Shown: piece by piece, positions 8,758 through 17,270 of the stretch
How the letters are laid out: every line of letters begins with the position of its first letter
How positions within the stretch are numbered: the stretch's first letter is position 1
NCBI GenBank assembly: GCA_910586355.1
Contig: CAJUHJ010000005.1
Coordinates: 62,001-126,000, forward strand
From: an uncultured Lachnospiraceae bacterium
GTDB lineage: Bacteria > Bacillota > Clostridia > Lachnospirales > Lachnospiraceae
Direction of reading: 5' to 3'
DNA: 64,000 nt
Program-made: the position numbers and the translations under genes
Notes under the pieces: model-generated
Database searches by the model: none
What the model was told of the DNA's origin: nothing
What the model saw: the letters and a program-made list of their open reading frames with translations, nothing else

Positions 8758-10542
8758 ATGTTAAAACGAGTGGCTGATATTATTATGGATACACTGACAG
8801 AATATGGAATTAATGATTGTTTTGCCGTGGTTGGCGGCGGAGCCATGTTTTTAGATAATGCATTACTTAAATGCCATAAAATAAATAAATATTTTAATCA
8901 CCACGAACAAGCCTGCGCGATGGCAGCAGAATCCTATGCAAGATACAGCGGAAAAATGGCTGCCGTCTGCGTAACCTCTGGTCCCGGCGCCACAAATACA
9001 CTAACTGGTGTGATGGGAGCATGGCAAGATAGTCTGCCTATGATTATTCTATCCGGCCAGGTACGATATGAGATTTCAGTTCCAAAATCGGGACTTCCTT
9101 TACGCTACCGTGGAATACAGGAATTCGAAATTATCCCCTCTGTTCAGAATATGACCAAATATGCTGTTATGCTGACCGATCCATATGCCGTAAAAAAAGA
9201 ACTGAGTAAAGCAATTTCGATTGCCATGGATGGAAGAAGAGGTCCCGTCTGGCTGGATATTCCACAAGACATTCAAAGTGCATTTGTAGAAGAAAATGAA
9301 TTATATGATATAGAAGATTATAAAAGCGCGATTCCTGGTTTACCAAAAGAAGATCTTATAGATGTTTTACAACAATTACAATCTGCAAAACGTCCCTGTA
9401 TACTGACGGGTTCGGGTATTAGAAGCGGAAATACTATGGAGGCGTTTTTAAACTTCATAGACGATATGCAGATTCCCGTTATTGGAGGCGCATGGGTTGC
9501 AGATAATCTTTATATGGAACATCCTCTTTACTTTGGCTCTTCCGGTAATGTCGGTTCCCGTGCCGGAAATTTTATATTACAAAATGCAGATACTATTTTA
9601 ACCCTGGGAAACAGTTTAGGATTCCGACAGACAGGCTTCAACCAAGAAGGATTTGCTCCTAATGCCAAAATATACATGGTAGATGCCGATGCAAACGAAT
9701 CCCTAAAACCCGGGCTTAGAATCCAGAAATTACTGCATACCGATTTGCATCAATTTTTTGAAGCTGCCAGACAATACACTGCGCCAACACCCCCCAAAAA
9801 AGAATGGTTAGAATATTGTCAAACATTGAAAAATCGTTTTTCATCTTTTGAAGCAATTGAACATGGCATCAATATGTCAGACAGAGTTTCTTCCTATTAC
9901 TTTTGGAATTTATTCTGCACATATGAACCAGAAAACAGCATTCTAGCTCTCGGAAATAACAGCGCAAATACCGCAAAACTACAAATAGGTATTCAAAAGA
10001 AGAACCAACGAATTCTTACCAATTACACTTGCGGTTCAATGGGGTATGATATTCCGGCTGCAATAGGCGCAGCAGTTGCCTCTAATTCCCAGATATACTG
10101 TATTACAGGTGATGGCAGTATTATGATGAATCTTCAGGAATTGCAAACAATCGTACAATATGACCTTCCAATTTCTATCGTTATTTTCTCAAACGAAGGG
10201 TACGGCGCAATCAGACAAACTTCAAAGAATTTTTTTCAGGGTGAATATATTGGCTGTACACCAGATACCGGAGTCAGCTTCCCTAGTTTTGAAAAAATAG
10301 CAAATACCTTCGGCTTTGAATATATCTGCTGCCATAACAACAGCGAAGCAGATTCCTGTCTAAAGCAATTTACGCAGAAGAAACATCGGGTTTTATTGGA
10401 AGTGCTGCAAGCGTTCGATGATCCCATTCTGCCAAAGGTTATGTCCCGATTAGATGAAAATGGAAAAATGCAAACACCGGCATTACATGACATGTATCCA
10501 TTTTTAGATGAAAGTGAAATAAAAAAACTCATGCTGTCTTAA
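8758..10542 (+). CDS. ThDP-dependent acetolactate-synthase-like enzyme, candidate YerE-type sugar C2-transferase
   Basis: The 594-aa protein has the full acetolactate synthase-like architecture: an N-terminal pyrimidine domain with the ThDP-activating Glu50 (NHHEQACAMAAES), a central domain, and a C-terminal pyrophosphate domain with GDGSIMMNLQEL at 451-462. The start at 8758 follows GGAGG; a longer frame upstream overlaps the preceding gene. In a cluster with rfbF, rfbG and rfbH, the characterised parallel is YerE of Yersinia. That enzyme transfers an acetyl unit from pyruvate to C4 of CDP-3,6-dideoxy-4-keto-glucose to make yersiniose. Ordinary acetolactate synthase is unlikely here, because there is no regulatory subunit or ilv gene. 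The sugar role is inferred from context. Confidence 0.72.
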   Translation: MLKRVADIIMDTLTEYGINDCFAVVGGGAMFLDNALLKCHKINKYFNHHEQACAMAAESYARYSGKMAAVCVTSGPGATNTLTGVMGAWQDSLPMIILSGQVRYEISVPKSGLPLRYRGIQEFEIIPSVQNMTKYAVMLTDPYAVKKELSKAISIAMDGRRGPVWLDIPQDIQSAFVEENELYDIEDYKSAIPGLPKEDLIDVLQQLQSAKRPCILTGSGIRSGNTMEAFLNFIDDMQIPVIGGAWVADNLYMEHPLYFGSSGNVGSRAGNFILQNADTILTLGNSLGFRQTGFNQEGFAPNAKIYMVDADANESLKPGLRIQKLLHTDLHQFFEAARQYTAPTPPKKEWLEYCQTLKNRFSSFEAIEHGINMSDRVSSYYFWNLFCTYEPENSILALGNNSANTAKLQIGIQKKNQRILTNYTCGSMGYDIPAAIGAAVASNSQIYCITGDGSIMMNLQELQTIVQYDLPISIVIFSNEGYGAIRQTSKNFFQGEYIGCTPDTGVSFPSFEKIANTFGFEYICCHNNSEADSCLKQFTQKKHRVLLEVLQAFDDPILPKVMSRLDENGKMQTPALHDMYPFLDESEIKKLMLS

Positions 10543-10570
10543 AAATATAAAACAATATGGAGGCGAAACT

Positions 10571-11584
10571 ATGAGCGCAATCAGAAGAGCTAAAATATAC
10601 GCAAGAGAAAGAACCCCGCTTGAAGAGGTCCTCCCGCTTCAAGCGCCATTTGCAATTCAAATTGATATATGCAGCGCATGCAATTTAAAATGTAACTTTT
10701 GTTTTCACTCAGATACAGAAACCATACAAAAATCCAACATAAAATTTGGCACAATGTCTTTAGAACTATTTCAAAAAATTATAGACGATATGCGCGCATG
10801 CTGGGGAAAACAAGCAATCAAAAAATTAAGGCTGTTTAAGGTTGGCGAACCATTAATGAATCCAGATGTTGGCAGAATGGTAGCTTATGCAAAAGAAGCA
10901 GAGGTCGCAGAATGTATTGAAATAACAACCAATGGTACGCTTCTGAACGAAAAACTCAGTCTTGAACTGATAGATGCAGGACTTGACATATTAAATATTT
11001 CGGTCAATGGAATTAACGAACAGCAGTACAAGGATGTCTGCCAATATGAAATGGATTTTAAAGATTTTTATAAAAAAATAGAATTTTTCTATAAACATAA
11101 ACAGAATTGCAAAATTTTTATCAAGTATAGCGACATCGGTTACATCGAAACAGAAAAACAAATTTTTTATCACACATTTGAAACAGTATCTGATGAAATT
11201 TTTGTAGAAACCATTTCCTCAACTCTTTGGCAAGATACAAATATTGGCCAAAAAATAAACAATGCTCATAAAGGCACTTACGGACAAGACCTAAAACGAA
11301 AAGAAGTATGTCCTTTTCTATTTACAACAATGGTAATTAATCATTCCGGCATTGCACATCTATGTTGTGTTGACTGGAAAACAGAGTATATTTTAGGCGA
11401 TTTAAAAACCGAAAAAATCGCAGATATCTGGAATGGAGAAAAACTTCGCAATTATCAAAAACTTCACTTAAAAAAAATGAAAGATAAAATCACTATTTGC
11501 AGACAGTGCGAAAGTCTGTCTGCAAATACGACCGACGATATAGACGACTATGCAGAAGTTATCTTAAAACGCATTGAAGATTAG
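10571..11584 (+). CDS. Radical SAM/SPASM domain protein
   Basis: The 337-aa protein has the radical SAM motif C37-x3-C41-x2-C44 (ACNLKCNFC). A C-terminal SPASM-like region carries the cysteines CPFL...HLCCVDW...ICRQCES. This domain pair binds a [4Fe-4S]-SAM cluster plus an auxiliary cluster and is found in peptide, glycan and cofactor modification. Its substrate here is unknown; within a sugar operon a radical deoxygenation or epimerisation of a sugar or glycan lipid is possible. GGAGG lies upstream of the ATG. Confidence 0.85.
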   Translation: MSAIRRAKIYARERTPLEEVLPLQAPFAIQIDICSACNLKCNFCFHSDTETIQKSNIKFGTMSLELFQKIIDDMRACWGKQAIKKLRLFKVGEPLMNPDVGRMVAYAKEAEVAECIEITTNGTLLNEKLSLELIDAGLDILNISVNGINEQQYKDVCQYEMDFKDFYKKIEFFYKHKQNCKIFIKYSDIGYIETEKQIFYHTFETVSDEIFVETISSTLWQDTNIGQKINNAHKGTYGQDLKRKEVCPFLFTTMVINHSGIAHLCCVDWKTEYILGDLKTEKIADIWNGEKLRNYQKLHLKKMKDKITICRQCESLSANTTDDIDDYAEVILKRIED

Positions 11585-11594
11585 GAGAAATTGT

Positions 11595-12538
11595 ATGAAA
11601 GCTATTATAACAGGAGGAACCGGATTCATAGGCCGACACGTAGTTGCCGAGTTATTAAATTCAGGCGTGGATGTAACAGTCTTAACTTCTATTTTACCCC
11701 CCCCCCAGACTGTCCGCACGCCAAAAACCACTCTTTATTGAAAATAATACATACCACCTATCAATATGATGATCTGGCGCGGCAATTATCCGGCGAAAAA
11801 TTTGATATATTTTACCATTTGGGCTGGGCGGGCGTCGATGGCAAAGAAAAAAACAATATTTCTCTGCAATTAAGTAATATCCAGACGTCTCTTGATATGC
11901 TGCATCTCTCTAAATTTTTGAAATGTAATTTATTTCTGGCTGCAGGAACAGTGGCAGAATATGTTTTTAATGAACATGTAATTGACTTTTCAAAGAAACA
12001 AACGCCTAATGATGTCTACGGCGCCACAAAAACTTCAGTCCATTATCTGTTAGAGGCTGTTGCCGCACAATTAGAACAAGATATGATTTGGGCAGTTCTT
12101 CCAAGCACATATGGAGAAGGAAGAACCGAAGGCAATATTCTCACCTATACAATTACAACACTTTTAGAGGGAAAATGTCCAGAATATGGAAACCTGCAAT
12201 CTATGTGGGATTTTGTATATGTAACTGATGTCGCAAAGGCAATTATTAAAATCGGAGAACTCGGAAAGCATAATAGAACTTATGGAATAGGGAGCGGAAC
12301 GCATCAAACACTTCGAGAATATATCTGTACCATTCGAGATCTGATTGACCCGAAACTCCCTTTAGGTATTGGAAAAATCGAAAATTCTGTTGGGAAAACA
12401 CATCATATAAATATATTACCAAGTTCCTGTATTAATATTGAACCTCTTACCAGTGATACTGGCTGGAAGCCGGTAATTACGTTTGAGGAAGGCATTCAAA
12501 GAACAATTCAGTATTACAAAAATACAGGAATGAGGTAA
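11595..12538 (+). CDS. NAD-dependent sugar epimerase/dehydratase, frame interrupted at a C10 tract (possible phase-variable gene, OFF)
   Basis: The ATG at 11595 (GGAGAA upstream) opens a classic SDR N-terminus, MKAIITGGTGFIGRH, but the frame stops after 48 codons. The rest of the protein (AGTVAEY..., active-site DVYGATK, WDFVYVTDVA) is open in another frame from within the C tract to 12538. The switch lies at a run of ten C at 11697-11706. Eleven or eight C would join both halves into a ~315-aa protein; ten leaves it OFF. A sequencing error in the homopolymer is the alternative. It is the fifth gene of the rightward operon and a candidate sugar reductase. Confidence 0.8.
11697..11706 (+). repeat. 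Poly-C tract (C10) inside a sugar reductase gene
   Basis: Ten consecutive C in an AT-rich gene, exactly where the reading frame breaks. Simple-tract slippage of this kind is the basis of phase variation in surface-structure genes of other bacteria. Confidence 0.9.
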
Positions 12539-12542
12539 AATT

Positions 12543-13514
12543 ATGAATAAAAAAATGATACTAACAATCGCTATACCTACTTATAATCGCTGTGATTTAT
12601 TATGCCAGTCATTAGACAGCGTACTAGAACAGATGGAAGACAACATAGAAATCCTTGTATCAGATAACGCTTCCACGGATGATACTCAGACGATTATGAA
12701 AAAATATTGTGAAAAATATAATATACGTTACTTTCGTAATTCTGAAAATCTAGGTATGGATAAAAATTTTTTAAATTGTTTTCAAAAAGCGAATGGCGAA
12801 TACATACAGTTTCTCTCCGATGATGATATATTATTACCCGGAGCATTACAAAAAATCATATATCTGTTAAAAACAGAAGAGCCTGCTTACATTAACTTAA
12901 ATTCATTCACTTATTCCACAAAGATATTTAATCCAAACGAAAGAAAAGCTCCCAGAATACAGCTCAAAGAATCAGGTGATTTAATTACTTATGATAAAAA
13001 TCTGATTATGGAATATATCGGTGTTTATGTTACTTATATATCTGCAACCATCCTCAAAATGAGCAAATTTAAACAGATAAAGAATCCTGAGCAATATTTT
13101 GGAACCCATTTTTTGCATGCGCATTTAGTATTTCGCATTCTCTCAGAAGAGAATAACAAAATGATAATAACAAAGGCTCCTTATTTAGCTGCAAAAAATA
13201 ATAATAGCGGCGGATTCAATTTATATGATGTTTGGGTGAAACAATATAAAAAACTCCTTATTCAGACCGGTTTCCAGAGCGGCTTCCAGAAAAGTCAAAT
13301 GAAAAAAATCTTTATTGATGACATGAAAGGTTTTATTAAAGATTCCATCTTAAAATATAGTGTAGAGGATAACCATTATGAAATGAACCATAAATGGATT
13401 TTATTTATAAACACATATATGTATCCTTCCCTATGGTTTCGTGTATGGCCTTATGCAATCCTCCCACGCCCAATCCTAAACCATATATATATTCAGAAAA
13501 GGAAGAAAAAATGA
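12543..13514 (+). CDS. Glycosyltransferase family 2
   Basis: The 323-aa enzyme begins LTIAIPTYNRCDLLCQSLDS, the start of a GT-A fold. It has VSDNASTDDT at about residue 40 for nucleotide binding and the metal-binding QFLSDDDILLPGA near residue 96. No membrane segment is evident. It starts 4 nt after the phase-variable reductase with GAGG upstream and overlaps the next gene by 4 nt (ATGA), so it is translated as part of the operon. Donor and acceptor are not identifiable; a CDP-sugar made in this locus is the natural guess. Confidence 0.87.
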   Translation: MNKKMILTIAIPTYNRCDLLCQSLDSVLEQMEDNIEILVSDNASTDDTQTIMKKYCEKYNIRYFRNSENLGMDKNFLNCFQKANGEYIQFLSDDDILLPGALQKIIYLLKTEEPAYINLNSFTYSTKIFNPNERKAPRIQLKESGDLITYDKNLIMEYIGVYVTYISATILKMSKFKQIKNPEQYFGTHFLHAHLVFRILSEENNKMIITKAPYLAAKNNNSGGFNLYDVWVKQYKKLLIQTGFQSGFQKSQMKKIFIDDMKGFIKDSILKYSVEDNHYEMNHKWILFINTYMYPSLWFRVWPYAILPRPILNHIYIQKRKKK

Positions 13515-14200
13515 AATTATCATTACCAAAAAAAGAACTTCAAACATACACGATAAAACAATTAGAAATCTATTTCCCAGACGGTCGCAGCTTAAATGGC
13601 CGTGATATTGATATTTCATTTGAACAGGCTTTAGAACGGACGGAAAATTGTTTTCGTTATATTAAAAACGCTGCATATTCAGATGACCATGGAATGTCCT
13701 TTTTTTCACATCTTCATTCTGACCAATATGCGCAATTTTTATATTTTTGGGCCAATTCTTTATGGAAATTATCCGAAAATAAAACTGTGTGTGATAAACT
13801 GATTTACTTGAATAAAGCATTACATAATTTTTTCATCTCATATAAAGGTGCATTGCCAAATATCTTTTTCCTAACACACCCAGTAGGAAGTGTAATTGGC
13901 AACGCATCTTATAGTGATTTTTTGGTAATCGGTCAAAATGTTACGATTAATACTGGAGAAGACCCTAACGGAGAAACTGTTCCAAAACTTGGAAAAGGAC
14001 TGTATCTGGCTGCTGGAGCAAAAATTATAGGAAATGAACCAATCGGAGATCGGGTATCTATCGGTGTTGACGCATTCGTTTACGGACAACCGATTCCAAA
14101 TGATTCAGTTGTATTGCGTGACCCAGACGGAAAAATCCAAATAAGAAACCGAAAGAAGAAATTGTGTAAAGCTCAACAATATTTTAATATTAGAATCTAA
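13511..14200 (+). CDS. Serine-acetyltransferase-like hexapeptide acyltransferase
   Basis: The 229-aa protein has a helical N-terminal half. Its left-handed beta-helix C-terminus has CysE-like spacing: FFLTHPVGSVIGNASYSDFL, GQNVTINT, LYLAAGAKIIGNEPIGDRVSIG, ending in DSVVLRDPDG. It resembles the CysE-like acyltransferases found in surface polysaccharide clusters and probably acetylates a sugar or its N-linked group. The residues DHGMSFFSHLHSDQYAQF may include the catalytic His. The start at 13511 gives the 4-nt overlap with the glycosyltransferase. It overlaps the convergent APS kinase gene by 11 nt at the 3' ends. Confidence 0.78.
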   Translation: MKLSLPKKELQTYTIKQLEIYFPDGRSLNGRDIDISFEQALERTENCFRYIKNAAYSDDHGMSFFSHLHSDQYAQFLYFWANSLWKLSENKTVCDKLIYLNKALHNFFISYKGALPNIFFLTHPVGSVIGNASYSDFLVIGQNVTINTGEDPNGETVPKLGKGLYLAAGAKIIGNEPIGDRVSIGVDAFVYGQPIPNDSVVLRDPDGKIQIRNRKKKLCKAQQYFNIRI

Positions 14201-14705
14201 GTTTCAATGAATTTATAATAATTTCCACCTGCTCTTCCGGAGTATACTCACCATCATTGTTTAAAACCAAATCCGGATGCTTTGGTTCATCCATACCAAC
14301 TTGAAACCCAGCCAGTTCTTTTTCCACTCCCTTCTGGTAACTACTATATAGGCCTTTTTGATCCCGTGCCTGTAATGTTTCTATCGTAGCTTTAATATAA
14401 ATTTCACGATAATTTTCTATATTTTCACGGTTCCAGTCACGCACACTGTCAAACATAGAAACCGTACAACAAATAACATGTATTCCCTGTCTCTGCAGCA
14501 GATTACATAATCTAGAATAACGCATAGCACATTTTATTCTATCATTTTCCGAATAACCCAAATCATTACCAAAAACCTGCCTTAAAATGTCGCCATCCAA
14601 AAATACTGAATTTGCATATTTTTTCTTTAATCGATTATATAATATTTTCCCAATTGTCGTTTTACCAGCGCCCGAAAGCCCAGTGATCCAATAAACTACA
14701 CCCAT
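14190..14705 (-). CDS. Adenylylsulfate kinase (CysC)-like protein
   Basis: The 171-aa protein has the P-loop GLSGAGKTT at residues 9-17, then FLDGDILRQVFGNDLGYSEN, the APS kinase LDGDxxR and DLGFS motifs. It also has ARDQKGLY, equivalent to the conserved RDPKGLY. APS kinase phosphorylates adenylylsulfate to PAPS. No ATP sulfurylase is present in the window, so APS must come from elsewhere, or the enzyme phosphorylates something related. The ATG at 14705 has AGGAG upstream; the frame upstream of it is not homologous. It has its own sigma-28 promoter 140 nt upstream, an unusual regulon for sulfate activation. Together with the sulfotransferase-like protein it suggests sulfation on the flagellar schedule. 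Confidence 0.8.
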   Translation of the reverse strand: MGVVYWITGLSGAGKTTIGKILYNRLKKKYANSVFLDGDILRQVFGNDLGYSENDRIKCAMRYSRLCNLLQRQGIHVICCTVSMFDSVRDWNRENIENYREIYIKATIETLQARDQKGLYSSYQKGVEKELAGFQVGMDEPKHPDLVLNNDGEYTPEEQVEIIINSLKLRF

Positions 14706-14763
14706 ATCGCTTCTCCTACTTTTATGAAATATGTTGTTCTGCAAAGTATACCAAGGTAATAAT

Positions 14764-14788
14764 AAAAAAGCTGACATCTGCCAACTTC
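14764..14788 (-). promoter_or_regulatory. Terminator-like hairpin in leader of APS kinase gene
   Basis: On the minus strand AGTTGGC, loop AGAT, GTCAGCT is followed by TTTTTATTATT. It lies between the sigma-28 promoter and the gene. An almost identical element stands in the leader at 22977-23009, and both resemble the flagellin terminator at 24563-24590. It could attenuate transcription or be a relic. Confidence 0.55.
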
Positions 14789-14845
14789 TCAATCTTAATA
14801 CCCTATTTTCAAAAATAATTTTGTTGTGAATATTATTCCATTATT

Positions 14846-14874
14846 ATATATCGGACAATCGTTGAAAAACTTTA
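14846..14874 (-). promoter_or_regulatory. Sigma-28 promoter for APS kinase gene
   Basis: TAAAG (-35), a 15-nt spacer and TCCGATATAT (-10) on the minus strand. This is almost base for base the promoter at 23138-23166 before the Maf operon, and similar to those of the flagellins. Confidence 0.85.
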
Positions 14875-14884
14875 GTACTATATA

Positions 14885-14912
14885 TAAAATTTTCAATAGA
14901 TTTTGCCGATAT
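14885..14912 (+). promoter_or_regulatory. Sigma-28 promoter for phosphonate operon
   Basis: TAAA at 14885-14888, a 16-nt spacer and GCCGATAT at 14905-14912, followed by the methyltransferase ATG 57 nt downstream. It is back to back with the leftward sigma-28 promoter at 14846-14874. Confidence 0.8.
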
Positions 14913-14968
14913 ATAGTTATGTATTATAGTCCAAACTAAAAAATGGAATTAAAGAAGGAGGTTTTCGA

Positions 14969-15718
14969 ATGAAAACAGAATGGGATTACACAAATCTGGC
15001 AGATGCATACTTAAAACGTCCGGATTACGCACAGAATGCTATTGATAAAATGATTGCGCAGGCAGGTCTAAAAAAAGGCGATATGGCGTGTGATGTGGGG
15101 GCCGGCGCCGCTCATCTGACTTTAAAACTGGCTGAATTTGGTTTAAACGTTTATGCAGTAGAACCAAATGACGCAATGCGTGGAAATGGAATAAAAAGAA
15201 CAAAACAATTTGATAATGTTCAGTGGTTTGAAGGAGTTGGCGAGCATACGGGAATGGAGTCCGACATATTTGATATTGTTACTTTTGGTTCTTCATTCAG
15301 TGTTTGTAACCGTCAAGAAGCTTTACAGGAATGCAAAAGAATTTTAAAACCAAATGGATGGTTTGCATGTATGTGGAATCATAGAGATTTAAATGATCCC
15401 CTTCAAAAGAAGATCGAAGACGTAATAAAAAAAGAAATCGAAGGATATTCTTATGGGACAAGACGTGAGGATCAAACAGATGAAATAAATAAAAGCGGTT
15501 TATTTAAAGAAGTTGTCTATGTTGAAGGAACCGTTTTACATAATGTTTTAGCCGAAGATTTTATAGAAGGATGGAAGTCTCACGGAACAGTATACCGTCA
15601 ATCTAAAGGGAAATTTGACTTGATTAATAAAGAAATTCGTGAAGTAGTAGAAGCCCAGGGAGAAGAATATATTAAGATTCCTTATACAACAAAAATATGG
15701 ATGGCGCAAGTAAAATAG
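14969..15718 (+). CDS. Class I SAM-dependent methyltransferase
   Basis: The 249-aa protein has motif I CDVGAGAAHLTLKLAE at about residue 40, acidic motif II VYAVEPND, and FDIVTFGSSFSV around motif IV. The WNHRDLNDP region suits the small-molecule (UbiE/Methyltransf_11-like) group. AAGGAGG precedes the start. It is the first gene behind a sigma-28 promoter, upstream of the phosphonate genes, so it may O- or N-methylate the phosphonate or glycan product. The substrate is not shown by sequence. Confidence 0.85.
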   Translation: MKTEWDYTNLADAYLKRPDYAQNAIDKMIAQAGLKKGDMACDVGAGAAHLTLKLAEFGLNVYAVEPNDAMRGNGIKRTKQFDNVQWFEGVGEHTGMESDIFDIVTFGSSFSVCNRQEALQECKRILKPNGWFACMWNHRDLNDPLQKKIEDVIKKEIEGYSYGTRREDQTDEINKSGLFKEVVYVEGTVLHNVLAEDFIEGWKSHGTVYRQSKGKFDLINKEIREVVEAQGEEYIKIPYTTKIWMAQVK

Positions 15719-15788
15719 TAATAAATATAGATATAATTCTGTCATCTCATGTCAAGTTCTGACAAAAACGATAGAGAGGAACATAGTT

Positions 15789-17255
15789 ATGAATGAAAAG
15801 ATAGGAAAAGACGTTGACCTGCAGGAACGTGTGCGACTAAAAACGGCCGACAGGGACGAGCTATATAGTTTAGAACCTCCTTTTCCAAAGTCTAATTTTT
15901 TGATGGAACTATCAAATGCCTGCAATCATGCCTGTATTTTTTGCGCCCATCAAAAAATGAGACGTAAGGTTGGTAAAATAGACAAAAATCTGGCATTTGA
16001 TATCTTACAACAGGCTTATGATCTTGGCACAAGGGAAGTTGGTTTTTATGCGACAGGTGAACCTTTTCTAGTACCTGACTTACCGGAATATATCAAAAAA
16101 GCAAAAGACATCGGGTATACGTATGTTTATTTAACTTCTAATGGTTCACTGGCCACTCCGGAAAAGATTCGTGCAGTCATTGACAGCGGCTTAGACAGCA
16201 TTAAATTCTCCATTAATGCACCAGAACGCGAATTATATAAGTTTATACATGGCACAGATGATTTTGATAAGGTTATGGAGCATTTAAAATATCTTAATAA
16301 ATACCGGGAAGAAAGCGAAACAAACTACAAAATTTATGTCACTGGGATTCTTACTCGTTATACAGAGAATTTAAAAGATATGTATTTTAAAGTCTTTGAT
16401 GGACTTGCTGATCAGATTGTGTTCAAATATGTTTATAACCAAGGCGGTTATATGCCAGAGATTGAAAAATACTTAAGATGTCAGTGTGATCATGCGCCGA
16501 TAAGACGCTGCAATCTTCCATTTGATGCTATTTCTGTAACATGGGAAGGATATTTGTCAATTGAAAATGCTGATTATGAAAACATGCTGATTGTTGCAGA
16601 TTTAAACAAGGTGTCGCTTAAAGATGGATGGTATGGAGAAAAAATGAAAGACATGAGGCGTCGCTTTATAGAGGACAAGTTAGAGGGAACGATTTGTGAT
16701 GGCTGTGTTCATCGTGATTGTCGTATGGCAAAACCGCTAATGCCAGAATATTCAGAAATTAGTGAATATGATTTTGATGATACATTAGTAAGAAATAGAG
16801 TTCAACAATTTGATTGGAAAAATAATGACTTCACAGATAAAGACCTTGTCTATGTTCCAATGTCTGCGGATATTGTCCATCCGGGACATATTAATATTAT
16901 CAAAATAGCGTCACAATACGGCAGAGTAATGGTTGGTCTGTTTACAAACGACGCTATTGCCTCATATAAACGTGTGCCTTATATGACATACGAACAGCGG
17001 AAAATCGTAATAGAAAATATTAAAGGCGTTAGCGAGGTAGTTCCACAAAACTCTCGGGATTATGAAGAGAACTTAAGAAAATATAAACCGCGTTTTATGG
17101 TGCATGGAACAGATTGGCGTGAAGGGCCATTAGCTGACGTGAGAGCAAAGGCAATAGAGATTTTAGCTGAATGGGGCGGAGAAATTATTGAACCAGAATA
17201 TACAACTGGCGTCTCCTCTTCTATGATTCAGCAAAAAATTCGTGAGAGAAAATAA
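15789..17255 (+). CDS. Radical SAM protein fused to a cytidylyltransferase domain
   Basis: This 488-aa fusion has a radical SAM N-terminus with C45-x3-C49-x2-C52 (ACNHACIFC) and ATGEPFL as the SAM-binding GGEP variant. A SPASM-like cysteine group (QCDHAPIRRC, ICDGCVHRDC) follows. From about residue 350 comes a nucleotidyltransferase domain of the TagD/phosphonate type, with HPGH at 364-367, VHGTDW, and SSSMI replacing ISTTxI. Cytidylyltransferases of this fold activate phosphonates as CMP-esters before transfer to glycans. The fusion suggests that a radical-modified head group is made and activated by one protein. GAGAGGAA precedes the ATG. A PEP mutase gene follows after 15 nt. Confidence 0.82.
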   Translation: MNEKIGKDVDLQERVRLKTADRDELYSLEPPFPKSNFLMELSNACNHACIFCAHQKMRRKVGKIDKNLAFDILQQAYDLGTREVGFYATGEPFLVPDLPEYIKKAKDIGYTYVYLTSNGSLATPEKIRAVIDSGLDSIKFSINAPERELYKFIHGTDDFDKVMEHLKYLNKYREESETNYKIYVTGILTRYTENLKDMYFKVFDGLADQIVFKYVYNQGGYMPEIEKYLRCQCDHAPIRRCNLPFDAISVTWEGYLSIENADYENMLIVADLNKVSLKDGWYGEKMKDMRRRFIEDKLEGTICDGCVHRDCRMAKPLMPEYSEISEYDFDDTLVRNRVQQFDWKNNDFTDKDLVYVPMSADIVHPGHINIIKIASQYGRVMVGLFTNDAIASYKRVPYMTYEQRKIVIENIKGVSEVVPQNSRDYEENLRKYKPRFMVHGTDWREGPLADVRAKAIEILAEWGGEIIEPEYTTGVSSSMIQQKIRERK

Positions 17256-17270
17256 GTTGGTGATAATATA

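Noticed and set aside
9789..9800. C6A6 run in the ThDP enzyme gene as a second phase switch
   Set aside because: The reading frame is intact across it and the run is short enough to be ordinary.
8758..10542. Biosynthetic acetolactate synthase (ilvB)
   Set aside because: No small subunit or branched-chain amino acid genes nearby; lies inside a CDP-sugar/glycan operon.
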